Under the pieces are notes generated by a model, which was not told the origin of the DNA, made no database searches, and worked only from the letters and a program-made list of their open reading frames with translations. A stretch of 64,000 nucleotides of DNA from Streptomyces cynarae (lineage in GTDB: Bacteria; Actinomycetota; Actinomycetes; Streptomycetales; Streptomycetaceae). Position numbers and translations under genes: made by a program. Where the stretch lies: positions 3,207,001 to 3,271,000 of the forward strand of contig NZ_CP106793.1 in the NCBI RefSeq assembly GCF_025642135.1, in the 5' to 3' direction. This document shows, piece by piece, positions 1 through 8,342 of the stretch; position 1 is the stretch's first letter, and the number at the start of each line of letters is the position of its first letter.

Positions 1-946
1 CCGCTCCCTCGGCCCGCGGGTCCACGTCCGCCCGGCGCGCCACCTCGCGCAACAGCAGCCCGGCGGCGTCGAGTTCGGCGGAGGAGCGGGCGAACGCCTC
101 CCAGACGGGAACGGCCGCGGAGGCCGCGCCCGACGCCGCCTTGCCCAGCACCAGCTCGCTCCACAGGCGCAGGGCCCGCCGGGCGGCGCCCAACGCCACC
201 GCGACCAGCAGGACTCCGCCGACGAGTTGGGCGGGGGCGGCGTAGGGGACGGGGCGTCCGGGCGTCGCGTCGCCGCTCATCATCGCGGCCATCTCGAAGG
301 AGCGCCGGCGCGGCACGAACACTCCGTCGAGCGCGATCTCGTGACTGCCCGTCCCGCGCAGGCCGACGCTGTTCCAGGAGTCGATGACCTCGACCTCGGC
401 CCGGGGCACGGCGAAGACGAGCGCACGCGCGCACCCGCCCGCGTCCGCATCCGCCTGCCGTTCCGGCGCGGCCACCAGCACCCAGTCGGCATGGTCCACC
501 CCGCTGGCGAACCGCCATCTGCCGCCCACCCGCCAGCCGTCGGCCTCGGGCTCGGCACTGCCCGCCGGCGGGATGACCGCCGCCGATATCCGCACGTCGG
601 GCGTTCGGCCCCAGAGGTCCCGTTGCCCCTCCTCCGGCAGGAACGCGGCGAAGCGCCCGTGGCCCGCCCACAGCACCCCGCACCATCCGGCGGAGGCGCA
701 GCTCCCGGCGACCTCGACGGTCGCGTCGAACAGCTCGGCGAAGCCGCCCTCGCCGCCGCCCCAGGTCCGGGGCACGAAGTGGCGGGCGAAGCCCGCTTCG
801 GTCAGCGCCCGCGCGGTCCGCGCGGAGATGTGCCGTTCCTGCTCGGCGTCGGCCGCGCCGAGCGAGGCGACCGCGGCGGCCGGGGCCGGAGCAAGCAGCC
901 CGCGCCGCCGAGTGTCCGCTGCGATCAGGTCAGTGAGCTCGGTCAT
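1..946 (-). CDS. Acyl-CoA dehydrogenase-like flavoprotein, C-terminus off the left edge
   Basis: About 315 codons are present and the gene runs off the left edge. The ATG at 946-944 opens MTELTDLIAADTRRRG. A long N-terminal helical part includes FVPRTWGGGEGGF (about residues 57-69). It is followed by the beta domain, with ASGVDHADWVLVAAP near 147-161. This layout fits the acyl-CoA dehydrogenase fold, particularly the two-component flavin monooxygenase branch (HsaA/HpaB-like), which binds reduced flavin and oxygenates a small substrate; some relatives are acyl-CoA oxidases. It is transcribed away from a TetR gene, and a palindromic operator lies between them. Beside an AfsA homologue it could modify a signalling molecule or belong to an antibiotic pathway continuing to the left. 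The family is clear but the substrate is unknown. Confidence 0.8.
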   Translation of the reverse strand, partial: MTELTDLIAADTRRRGLLAPAPAAAVASLGAADAEQERHISARTARALTEAGFARHFVPRTWGGGEGGFAELFDATVEVAGSCASAGWCGVLWAGHGRFAAFLPEEGQRDLWGRTPDVRISAAVIPPAGSAEPEADGWRVGGRWRFASGVDHADWVLVAAPERQADADAGGCARALVFAVPRAEVEVIDSWNSVGLRGTGSHEIALDGVFVPRRRSFEMAAMMSGDATPGRPVPYAAPAQLVGGVLLVAVALGAARRALRLWSELVLGKAASGAASAAVPVWEAFARSSAELDAAGLLLREVARRADVDPRAEGA

Positions 947-1020
947 CCCTTGAACTCCTCGGATCAATGCGATTGTTTGAGACGGCCCGGACCACGACGA
1001 GGGCGTTCGGGCTAGTAAAA

Positions 1021-1038
1021 ATTCCTTCGCGAAGGTAT
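1021..1038. promoter_or_regulatory. ARE-like palindromic operator, site 1
   Basis: The palindrome ATTCCTTC-GC-GAAGGTAT sits in the divergent promoter between the acyl-CoA-dehydrogenase-like gene and the TetR gene. Its reverse complement, ATACCTTC-GC-GAAGGAAT, matches the site at 3363-3380 except for one base of the central pair. Gamma-butyrolactone receptors of the ScbR/ArpA/AvaR type bind AT-flanked palindromes at such positions, so this is a strong candidate operator for the local regulators. Confidence 0.75.
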
Positions 1039-1076
1039 CTTTACCATGTACCAGCAGCCCTCGGAAGGGAAGAGGG

Positions 1077-1712
1077 ATGACCGGAAAGCAAGCACGGTCA
1101 CGGCTGACGTACGAACGCGTCCTGGACGCCGCGGCCGAGGAGTTCGCCCGGCAGGGGTACCCGAACACCAATCTGCAGCGGGTCGCGGAACGCACCGGCC
1201 TCACCAAGGGCGCCCTGTACGGCCACTTCCCCTCCAAGGAGAAACTGGCCAGGGCCCTGGTCGAGCAGTTCGACGCGGCCCTGAGCACACCGGACCATGA
1301 CAGGACCGGGGGCGACGACGGCAGGCACGCCTTCGGCGGTCCGGACGGCACCGCGCTCGGCAAGCTGCGCTCGCTCACCTTCTCGCTCGCGGACCGCCTC
1401 GAGAACGACATCCGCACCGCCGCCGCCCTCCGCCTCGTCATGGACCGCGCCCAGCGGACCGGGGAGCCCCCGACGATGCTGTCCCGGCTGCGGGCGCACG
1501 CCGTGGAGCTGGTACTGGAGGCCCAGCGGGAGCAGGACGTCGACCCGGAGCTGCCCGCCGAGCGCATCGCCAACCTGCTGCTCGCCGTGCTGTTCGGCGC
1601 GCACTGCACGGCACCCGTCGTGAACTGGACGAAGCTGCCGGACCGGGTCCGCGAGATGTGGGACCTCCTGGACCCGGCCCTACGCGGACACCGGGCGGAA
1701 CCCGGCTCCTGA
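1077..1712 (+). CDS. TetR family regulator, gamma-butyrolactone receptor/pseudo-receptor type
   Basis: A 211-aa protein with an N-terminal TetR helix-turn-helix (about residues 10-57). The recognition segment GLTKGALYGHFPSKEKLARA is very like the ScbR/ScbR2 branch. The C-terminal half (RTAAALRLVMDRAQ... through VLFGAHCTAPVVNW) fits the ligand-binding fold of that branch. The ATG at 1077 follows a purine-rich GGAAGGGAAGAGGG stretch. The palindromic operator is 40 bp upstream, so autoregulation and control of the divergent flavoprotein gene are likely. With a second receptor-like gene at 3431, one may be the true hormone receptor and the other a pseudo-receptor; sequence alone does not decide which. 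Confidence 0.88.
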   Translation: MTGKQARSRLTYERVLDAAAEEFARQGYPNTNLQRVAERTGLTKGALYGHFPSKEKLARALVEQFDAALSTPDHDRTGGDDGRHAFGGPDGTALGKLRSLTFSLADRLENDIRTAAALRLVMDRAQRTGEPPTMLSRLRAHAVELVLEAQREQDVDPELPAERIANLLLAVLFGAHCTAPVVNWTKLPDRVREMWDLLDPALRGHRAEPGS

Positions 1713-1780
1713 CCGGGAAGGCACGCCACCGCCCCGGGCCGACCCGGGGCAGGCAGTGCACGGCGGCAGCCGGCGTACGA

Positions 1781-1804
1781 GCGGAGGGATAGTTCACCCT
1801 CCGC
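1781..1804 (+). terminator. Hairpin after the TetR gene
   Basis: GCGGAGGG and CCCTCCGC form a perfect 8-bp stem around an 8-base loop, 70 bp after the TetR stop codon. There is no clear T-run. It lies just before the tandem repeat array in the space between two convergent genes. Confidence 0.5.
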
Positions 1805-1819
1805 CCGCACCGCCGCCCC

Positions 1820-2190
1820 GACGGAACGTCAGCCGGCCCCACCCCCGCCGCCACGACGGGGAGCATCAGCCGGGCTCCACTCGCCCCGCCGCCACGACGG
1901 GGAGCATCAGCCGGCCTCCACCCGCCCCGCCACACGACAGGGAGCATCAGCCGGCCTCCACCCGCCCCGCCACACGACAGGGAGCATCAGCCGGCCTCCA
2001 CTCGCCCCGCCGCCACGACGGGGAACGTCAGCCGGCCTCCACCCGCCCCACCGCACGACAGGGAGCATCAGCCGGCCTCCACCCGCGCCCCCACACGACG
2101 GGACGTCAGTCGGCCTCCGCCACACCGCCACACACGACAGGGCCCGTCAGCCCGCCTCCCCGCACCGTCACCCGACGGAGCGTCAGCCCT
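1820..2190. repeat. 40-bp tandem repeat array (about 9 units) between convergent genes
   Basis: Units of about 40 bp, each carrying a variant of GGGAGCATCAGCCGGCCTCC, start near 1821, 1861, 1901, 1941, 1981, 2021, 2061, 2101 and 2141. The middle units are nearly identical and the outer ones more diverged. The array fills the gap between the convergent TetR gene and the AfsA-type gene, and its last unit runs into the stop codon of the latter (2183-2185). Each unit resembles the sequence just around that stop, so the array probably grew by duplication of that end. There are no unique spacers, so it is not a CRISPR array. Confidence 0.85.
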
Positions 2191-3268
2191 TCTCCGCCCA
2201 CACCATGTCCGCCGTGGTGACCACCTTGCCGCACTGCACCGCGTCGACGGTCAGCCGGCGGGTGCCGGCGTCGCGGCGGTCGTCCCGGACGACGAGTGAG
2301 ACCGGGGCGTCCAGCTCGACGAAGAGGCGGCAGTCGGTGGTGCACGAGACCAGGGAGTAGGCGCCGACGTCGGACGAGCCGCCGTTGACGAGCAGATGGC
2401 CGAGCTGCCGAAACCCCTCGAGGGACGCCATCATCGGCAGATGGTCGGTGGGGTGGTCGAACAGGATCGCGTGGTCCGTGTCGATCCGCATGCGCCACTC
2501 CCCCGCGGCGGACCGCTCCAGTACACAGTCCTTGGCCCGCAACCGGCCCGTCCCGGTGGGCGGCACCGTCTCCCACTCCGCCCCGCCGGGCCCCGTCCGC
2601 ACCGCGTCGCCCGTCAGTGAGACCGGGCTCGCGTAGGGGGTGCTGCGGGACCGCAGAACCTGGTAGGTCCGTTCGTCCAGTGCGATGAAGCGGATCCCGG
2701 CCCGCCCGCAGACCTTCCCGTCCACGGTCAGCTCCGCCTCCAGGCGCAGTCCGTGTCGGCGCGGCGGCCGATGTCCCACCCGCACGCAGCGGACGTCCAG
2801 CACCACGGAGTGCGGCACTCCGCGCACGCGCAGGGGCGCCGGATCCGTGATCTCGAAGTCCATGTCGTACGCCACGAACCGGTATCCGAGAGGCACGTCG
2901 TAGTACTCGTGGGAGAGGTAGACCAACGACTGCCGAAGCGTTTCTGCAATGAGCAGGGGATCCGTGCGGCCCAGCGGATCCGGGTAGTACAGCGCATGGT
3001 CCCTGGGCCACTGCGCGGCGACCAGGAAGTGGTCCTCCCCGATCGGTGCCGTGTCGGTGAGAAAGACCTCGGCCATGGCCGCACGGTGCACCAGGGTGCG
3101 CGGCACCGGCCTGAGATGATCGAGGCGCTGCACGAAGTCGGCACTCCACGCGCCGCCCGGCACGACGGGCGCTTCGCACGTCGTGGTGCGGACGTCCGGC
3201 GCACCGCCCCGGTCGGTCACGGTCTCGGCTCTCGGAGCGGTCGCCTCCGCGGCTAAGACATCAAACAT
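2183..3268 (-). CDS. AfsA/ScbA-type gamma-butyrolactone synthase homologue
   Basis: A 361-aa protein with two AfsA-type hot-dog domains. The first is about residues 55-190 (LVHRAAMAEVFLTD, HFLVAAQWPRDHALY) and the second about 240-350 (DHAILFDHPTDHLPMMASLEG). AfsA enzymes join dihydroxyacetone phosphate to a beta-ketoacyl-ACP, the first step to A-factor-type butyrolactone hormones. The ATG at 3268-3266 is chosen because GGAGG lies 8 bases upstream; an in-frame GTG at 3283 is the longer alternative. It is divergent from a ScbR-like gene, the arrangement of scbA-scbR in S. coelicolor. The exact signal (butyrolactone, butenolide or avenolide-like) cannot be read from the sequence. Confidence 0.92.
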   Translation of the reverse strand: MFDVLAAEATAPRAETVTDRGGAPDVRTTTCEAPVVPGGAWSADFVQRLDHLRPVPRTLVHRAAMAEVFLTDTAPIGEDHFLVAAQWPRDHALYYPDPLGRTDPLLIAETLRQSLVYLSHEYYDVPLGYRFVAYDMDFEITDPAPLRVRGVPHSVVLDVRCVRVGHRPPRRHGLRLEAELTVDGKVCGRAGIRFIALDERTYQVLRSRSTPYASPVSLTGDAVRTGPGGAEWETVPPTGTGRLRAKDCVLERSAAGEWRMRIDTDHAILFDHPTDHLPMMASLEGFRQLGHLLVNGGSSDVGAYSLVSCTTDCRLFVELDAPVSLVVRDDRRDAGTRRLTVDAVQCGKVVTTADMVWAEKG

Positions 3269-3362
3269 TGATGCATCCTCCACTCAGTCACGATGGAACG
3301 ATGTACGGATCGCTGCGATGACGGAGCGGGGGCAAGAAACCATCCCCCCGGGGCGAGAAAAT

Positions 3363-3380
3363 ATACCTTCGAGAAGGAAT
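3363..3380. promoter_or_regulatory. ARE-like palindromic operator, site 2
   Basis: ATACCTTC-GA-GAAGGAAT lies between the AfsA-type gene and the divergent ScbR-like gene, 50 bp before the regulator's start. It matches the reverse complement of the 1021-1038 site in 17 of 18 positions. Placement and symmetry fit an autoregulatory element bound by a butyrolactone receptor. Confidence 0.78.
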
Positions 3381-3430
3381 ATTGCAATGCCTGCCGCTCT
3401 CCCCGACGATGGTCGGCATACCAAGGAGCA

Positions 3431-4108
3431 ATGAACGTGAAGAGGAGCACTGTGGGAGCAGCAGACAAGCCCACGCGCCGACCCTCGCCCAGGGCAGCCA
3501 GGCCGCGCGAGCTCAAGCAGGAGCGCGCCGTCCGCACCCGTCAGCAGGTGCTGGACGCGGCCGCCGCCGCCTTCGCGGAACGGGGCTTTCCGGCCGTGAC
3601 CATGCTCGACATCGCCGAGATCGCGGGCATGACGAAGGGCGCCGTCTACTTCCACTACGCCAACAAGGAAGCCCTGGCGACCGCGGTGAGCGAGGAGTTC
3701 TACCGCCGTCTTCCCCTGATCGCCGAGGAGGTGGGCAAGGCCGGGCTGCCTCCCCTTCAGGCGGTGGCCGAGCTCCTCAACCGCACGGCGCTGGCCTTCC
3801 GCGACGACACGATGATCCAGGCCGGGGCACGGCTGCAGATCGAGTCGGCGTCCATCAACGCCTCGCTTCCCGAGCCGTTCGTCGGATACACCGAGTCGGT
3901 CACGCAGCTGCTCGACCGGGCCCGGAGCGCGGGCGACCTGCCGTCGCACAGCGCCCCGGACGCTCTGGGCCGGGTGCTCGTAGCGGCGTTCTTCGGGGCG
4001 CAGCACATCTCGTGGCGGCTCGACCAGCGGGCCGATCTCGTGACGCGCGTGCGGGAGATCATCGACGCCGTACTGCCCATGGCGACCTCCGCGGCCGGCA
4101 AGGTCTGA
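3431..4108 (+). CDS. TetR family regulator, ScbR/ArpA-like gamma-butyrolactone receptor
   Basis: A 225-aa protein. A basic N-terminal tail is followed by a TetR DNA-binding domain (RTRQQVLDAAAAAFAERGF, then MTKGAVYFHYANKEALA). The ligand domain contains DDTMIQAGARLQIESASINA, close to known hormone receptors. The ATG at 3431 follows CCAAGGAGCA. Receptors of this family repress targets until the hormone binds. The paired AfsA-type gene and the palindrome directly upstream make this the best candidate for the hormone receptor of the locus. Confidence 0.92.
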   Translation: MNVKRSTVGAADKPTRRPSPRAARPRELKQERAVRTRQQVLDAAAAAFAERGFPAVTMLDIAEIAGMTKGAVYFHYANKEALATAVSEEFYRRLPLIAEEVGKAGLPPLQAVAELLNRTALAFRDDTMIQAGARLQIESASINASLPEPFVGYTESVTQLLDRARSAGDLPSHSAPDALGRVLVAAFFGAQHISWRLDQRADLVTRVREIIDAVLPMATSAAGKV

Positions 4109-4180
4109 CGCCGCCGAGCCGGCGCCTGGTCCCTTTCCGCACCGGACCACCCCCGGAGACCGGACCACACCCGGACGGCC

Positions 4181-4215
4181 CGACGACCGCCGCCACGCCG
4201 TTGCGGCGGCCGTCG
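4181..4215. terminator. Hairpin between convergent genes
   Basis: CGACG-A-CCGCCGC pairs with GCGGCGG-C-CGTCG (12 bp with one mismatch, 9-base loop) in the 128-bp space between the ScbR-like stop and the chorismate synthase stop. It could stop transcription in both directions; there is no long T-run. Confidence 0.45.
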
Positions 4216-4236
4216 GGAGGCCCGGCGGCGGTCACG

Positions 4237-5436
4237 TCAGCGGATGTGCAAGCTGTCGAGGTACGACCGCACGTTGCGGCGGGTCTCGGCGACGCTGTCG
4301 CCGCCGAACTTCTCCGCCACGGCGTCCGCCAGGACCAGGGCGACCATCGCCTCGGCGACGATGCCGGCCGCCGGCACCGCGCACACGTCCGAGCGCTGGT
4401 GATGGGCCTTGGCCGCCTCGCCGGTGGCCACATCGACGGTTGCCAGCGCCCGCGGCACGGTGGCGATCGGCTTCATCGCCGCCCGCACGCGCAGCGGTTC
4501 ACCCGTGGACAGACCGCCCTCGGTGCCCCCGGAACGGCCGGTGGCACGCCTGATCCCGTCACCGGTCCGCACGATCTCGTCGTGCGCCTCGGACCCCGGC
4601 ACCCGCGCCAGCCGGAACCCGTCGCCGACCTCGACCCCCTTGATCGCCTGAACGCCCATCAGCGCGGCGGCCAGCCGTGCGTCAAGGCGCCGGTCCCAGT
4701 GCACGTGCGAGCCCAGCCCGACCGGCACGCCGTACGCGAGGACCTCGACCACACCGCCGAGCGTGTCGCCGTCCTTGTGCGCCTGGTCGATCTCCGCGAC
4801 CATCGCCTTCGACGTGTCCGCGTCCAGGCACCGCACCGGATCCGCGTCCAGCCTCGCCACGTCGGCCGGGGTCGGGTGGACGCCGTAGGGGGCCTTGGCG
4901 CTCGCCAACTCGACGACGTGCGAGACGACCTCGATACCGGCGGTCTCCTTCAGGTACGAGCGGGCCACCGCGCCCAGCGCCACGCGGGCCGCCGTCTCGC
5001 GGGCCGAGGCGCGCTCCAGGATCGGCCGGGCCTCGTCGAACCCGTACTTCTGCATCCCCGCCAGGTCCGCGTGCCCCGGACGCGGCCTGGTCAGAGGCGC
5101 ATTGCGCGCGAGGTTCTCGAGGACCGCCGGGTCCACGGGGTCGGCCGACATGACCTGTTCCCACTTGGGCCACTCGGTGTTGCCGACCATGATCGCCACC
5201 GGGGAGCCCAGGGTGAGACCGTGCCGGACACCGCCCAGGAACGTGACCTCGTCGCGCTCGAACTTCATCCGCGCACCGCGTCCATGGCCCAGCCGCCGCC
5301 TCGCCAAGTGGTCCGCCACCATCCCGGTGGTGATCGGCACGCCGGCGGGAAGGCCCTCCAGCGTCGCGACAAGTGCGGGACCATGGGACTCCCCCGCGGT
5401 CAGCCAGCGCAACCTGCCCGCCGTCGCGCCGCTCAT
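4237..5436 (-). CDS. aroC: Chorismate synthase, likely extra copy
   Basis: A 399-aa protein covering a whole chorismate synthase. The N-terminus reads [40 protein letters not shown] lies near residue 145, [17 protein letters not shown] near 305, and the C-terminal part includes [11 protein letters not shown]. The enzyme makes chorismate from 5-enolpyruvylshikimate 3-phosphate and needs reduced FMN. The ATG at 5436-5434 overlaps the stop of the upstream epsilon subunit, so it is the last gene of a carboxylase operon. Primary aroC genes in Streptomyces usually sit with aroK/aroB. This one next to a hormone locus suggests a dedicated copy feeding a chorismate-derived product, which is an inference. 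Confidence 0.93.
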   Translation of the reverse strand: MSGATAGRLRWLTAGESHGPALVATLEGLPAGVPITTGMVADHLARRRLGHGRGARMKFERDEVTFLGGVRHGLTLGSPVAIMVGNTEWPKWEQVMSADPVDPAVLENLARNAPLTRPRPGHADLAGMQKYGFDEARPILERASARETAARVALGAVARSYLKETAGIEVVSHVVELASAKAPYGVHPTPADVARLDADPVRCLDADTSKAMVAEIDQAHKDGDTLGGVVEVLAYGVPVGLGSHVHWDRRLDARLAAALMGVQAIKGVEVGDGFRLARVPGSEAHDEIVRTGDGIRRATGRSGGTEGGLSTGEPLRVRAAMKPIATVPRALATVDVATGEAAKAHHQRSDVCAVPAAGIVAEAMVALVLADAVAEKFGGDSVAETRRNVRSYLDSLHIR

Positions 5437-5696
5437 GCCGCCTCCCGCCGACCGGTCAGGGGCGCCGCCGCCCACGACGTGGCGGCGGCCGACCAGGGCT
5501 CGCCGCGGCGCAGGGCCACGGGAACGGTGACCGTCCGCTCCGTGTCGCGCGGGGCCGACTGCCGCCGGGACAGCGCCGCCCCGAGCACGAGCGCCAGCGC
5601 GGCGACCTCCTCCGCCGTGGGCTCTCCCCTGACGACCCGCCAGGCCCCGGCGGCCAGCAGGTCGTACGCGCGAAACCCCTCGTTGCGGGCGCTCAT
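5433..5696 (-). CDS. Acyl-CoA carboxylase epsilon subunit (AccE/PccE-like)
   Basis: An 87-aa protein whose [20 protein letters not shown] segment (about residues 18-37) is the short helix typical of epsilon subunits of actinobacterial acetyl/propionyl-CoA carboxylases. The subunit holds beta carboxyltransferase and biotinylated alpha subunits together. Its ATG (5696-5694) overlaps the stop of the beta-subunit gene, and its stop overlaps the chorismate synthase start, so the three genes are translationally coupled. No alpha (biotin carboxylase) subunit is in the window. Confidence 0.88.
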   Translation of the reverse strand: MSARNEGFRAYDLLAAGAWRVVRGEPTAEEVAALALVLGAALSRRQSAPRDTERTVTVPVALRRGEPWSAAATSWAAAPLTGRREAA

Positions 5697-7253
5697 TGGG
5701 GCTGGTTCCCATGCTTCCGGCCGGGCAGGGGGACGTGTTTCTCGCGCAGCATGGCCAGCACTCCAATCAGTGCGGAACGGGTGTCCGCAGGGTCGATGAC
5801 GTCGTCGACGAGGCCGCGTTCGGCCGCGTAGTAGGGATGCATCAGTTCGCGCCGGTACTCCTCGACGCGCTCCCGACGGGTGACCTCCGGGTCCTCGGAG
5901 GCGGCGATCTCCCGCCGGAAGACGACACTGGCGGCGCCCTCGGCACCCATCACCGCGATCTCGTTGGTCGGCCAGGCCAGGCAGACGTCGGCGCCGATGG
6001 ACTGCGAGTCCATCACGATGTAGGCGCCGCCGTAGGCCTTGCGCAGCACCAGGGAGACCCGGGGCACGGTGGCGTCGCAGTACGCGTACAGCAGCTTGGC
6101 GCCGTGCCGGATCACGCCGTTGTGCTCCTGGTCGACACCGGGCAGGAAACCGGGGACGTCGACGAGGGTGACGAGGGGGATGTTGAAGGCGTCGCAGAAC
6201 CGCACGAAACGCGCGGCCTTCTCGGACGCGTGGATGTCGAGCACCCCGGCGAGCACGGAAGGCTGGTTGGCCACGACGCCGACCACCTGTCCGGCCAGCC
6301 GCGTCAGCGCGCACAGCACGTTGGGCGCCCACGCCTCGTGCACCTCGAAGAAGTCACCGTCGTCGGCGATCTCGGCGAGCACCGCCCGCATGTCGTAGGC
6401 GCGCCGGGGATCGGCGGGCACCAGGTCGAGGAGCGTCTCGGTGCGCCGGTCCGGGGGGTCTTCCAAAGGAAGGGCGGGCGGGCGTTCGCGGTTGTTGGAG
6501 GGCAGCAGGTGCAGCAGACGCCGTACGTCCTCCAGGCAGCTCTCCTCGTCGTCGTGGACGAAGCCGGCCAGCCCGGAGCGCGCGGCGTGCACGTCGGCGC
6601 CGCCGAGGCCGTCCTGCCCGATCCGCTCGCCGGTGACCGCCTGGACGACGTCGGGGCCGGTGAGGAACATCTGCGAGGTTCCGCGCACCATGAAGACGAA
6701 GTCGGTCAGTGCCGGGCTGTAGGCGGCGCCGCCCGCGCACGGCCCCATGATGACGCTGATCTGCGGAATCACCCCGGAGTTGCGGACATGACGGCGGAAG
6801 ATGCCGCCGTATCCGGCCAGCGCGGTCACGCCCTCCTGGATGCGCGCGCCTGCCCCGTCGCACAGGCCCACCAACGGCGCGCCGGCCTTCTCAGCCAGGT
6901 CCATGAGTCTGTGGATCTTCTGGGCGTGGGCCTCGCCAGGCACCGCCGAACATGCGGAAGTCATGGGCGTACGCGAAGACCGTACGGCCGTGGACGGTGC
7001 CCCAGCCGGTGACGACGCCGTCCGTGTACGGCCTCTTGTGCTCCAGGCCGAAGCCGCTCGCGCGGTGCCGGCGGAAGGGTTCGGTCTCGGTGAACGTGCC
7101 CTTGTCGAAGAGGAGCGCCAGCCGCTCGCGCGCGGTGAGCTTGCCCTTCGCATGCTGTGCGGCCGTGGCCTCGGAGCCCGGTCCGGCGTGCACCTGCTCG
7201 CGCAGGGCGGCCAGCGCGGCCGCCTTGGCGCGGGCGTCCTCCGGCTCGGTCAT
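5693..7253 (-). pseudogene. Acyl-CoA carboxylase beta (carboxyltransferase) subunit, frameshifted
   Basis: The two halves of an AccB/PccB-type carboxyltransferase lie in different frames. The N-terminal part starts at ATG 7253-7251 (MTEPEDARAKAAALAALREQ) and runs to AYAHDFRMFGGA. The rest resumes with GEAHAQKIHRLMDLAEKAG and holds the oxyanion-hole loops GAGARIQEGV and KAYGGAYIVMDS, ending in YYAAERGLVDDVIDPADTR. The break is at about 6935-6942, where GCCTGGCGAGG stands for an expected GCCCTGGGCGAGG, two single-base losses. It would transfer carboxylate from biotin to acetyl- or propionyl-CoA. Everything else is intact and the operon is tightly packed, so a sequencing error is plausible. Confidence 0.85.
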
Positions 7254-7521
7254 CTGCACGCCCCCCTCCGGAATCGGGACCGGCCGCTCCCGGCCGCACC
7301 CCTGGCCTCAGCTGGACACCTGCCATGGTGGACGCCCGCCCTAGCCGGAGCCTTGCAGGGATCTGTACCGGCGGCCTCAGTCCTCGATCGGAAGCGGCGT
7401 GATCACCACGTCAGTCGACGCGCGTCTTCGGTAGGCTCGCCGACATGGTCATGACCAGCGCATCTCCGCAGGTCATAGGGGTGTGTTGAGGTCACCACGG
7501 CATACGACGAACGGAGCGACC

Positions 7522-8172
7522 ATGACAGACGCCCCTGGAACCATCGACTCCGCCGGACCGTCGGTCTTCGCGGACATCCCCACGACCACCCTCGCCGACA
7601 TCCTGGGCCGCGGGCAGGTCATGGACATCGGCATACGACCGCTGTGGTCACCGGTGCCGCGCACCGCCGGACCGGCGTTCACCGTGCGGTGCGCTCCCGG
7701 TGACAACCTCATGCTGCACGCGGCCATCCACCGCGCCGGGCCGGGGTCGGTCATCGTCGTCGAGTCGGGCGACCTGGACTACGCACTGGCCGGCGGAAAC
7801 GTCTGCGCCGTGGCCCGGCGACGCGGCGTCAGGGGCTTTGTCGCCGACGGCTTGATCCGCGATCTCGCCGAGGTCCGCGCCATGGGCTTCCCCGTCTTCG
7901 CCCGGGGCGTCATCCCCGTCCCCGGCGGCAAGTCGGTCGTGGAACCCCTCAACGTGGAGGTCCGCTGCGGCGGGGTTCCGGTGCGCGCCGACGACCTGGT
8001 GGTGGCCGACGAGGAGGGCGTCGTCGTGGTCCCCGCCGCCCGCACGGACGAGGTGCTCGCCGCGGCCCGGGCCAAGCTGGCCGAGGAGGCCGCCGAGACC
8101 CTCGACGCGTGGGAGGAGGCTCACCGCACCCGCGTCGACGCGATCCTGCGCGCCCAGGGCTTCGAAGGCTGA
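7522..8172 (+). CDS. RraA family protein
   Basis: A 216-aa protein of the RraA/MenG-like fold. TTLADILGRGQVMDIGIRPL forms the N-terminal region. GGNVCAVARRRGVRGFVADG followed by LIRD (about residues 90-115) contains the loop in which family members with 4-hydroxy-4-methyl-2-oxoglutarate or oxaloacetate aldolase activity hold the metal and substrate. The ATG at 7522 follows ACGGAGCGACC. Actinobacterial members may be RNase E-interacting proteins or aldolases. The conserved Arg-Asp of the aldolase branch is present, so a small class II aldolase is the better guess. It stands alone. Confidence 0.85.
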   Translation: MTDAPGTIDSAGPSVFADIPTTTLADILGRGQVMDIGIRPLWSPVPRTAGPAFTVRCAPGDNLMLHAAIHRAGPGSVIVVESGDLDYALAGGNVCAVARRRGVRGFVADGLIRDLAEVRAMGFPVFARGVIPVPGGKSVVEPLNVEVRCGGVPVRADDLVVADEEGVVVVPAARTDEVLAAARAKLAEEAAETLDAWEEAHRTRVDAILRAQGFEG

Positions 8173-8342
8173 CGGCGCCTGACGGGCCGTCGAGGACCGA
8201 AGGGCACTGTCCCGGGAGCGCCGCCGGGGGCATTGGGGTGATGCCCTCGGCGCCTCCGTTTGGCAGGAACGGGAAATGTCAACTGGTTCCCCGTCGACGC
8301 ACGCCCCGGAATTCCATGGGCCCGGTACCGAGAGGGAACCTG

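Noticed and set aside
1820..2190. Repeat array as a CRISPR
   Set aside because: Units are directly tandem without unique spacers, and no cas genes are present.
3382..5799. Very long open frame (about 805 codons) on the plus strand
   Set aside because: It crosses the ScbR-like gene and runs antisense to chorismate synthase. Its product is Arg/Gly/His-rich without domains, a typical GC-rich shadow frame.
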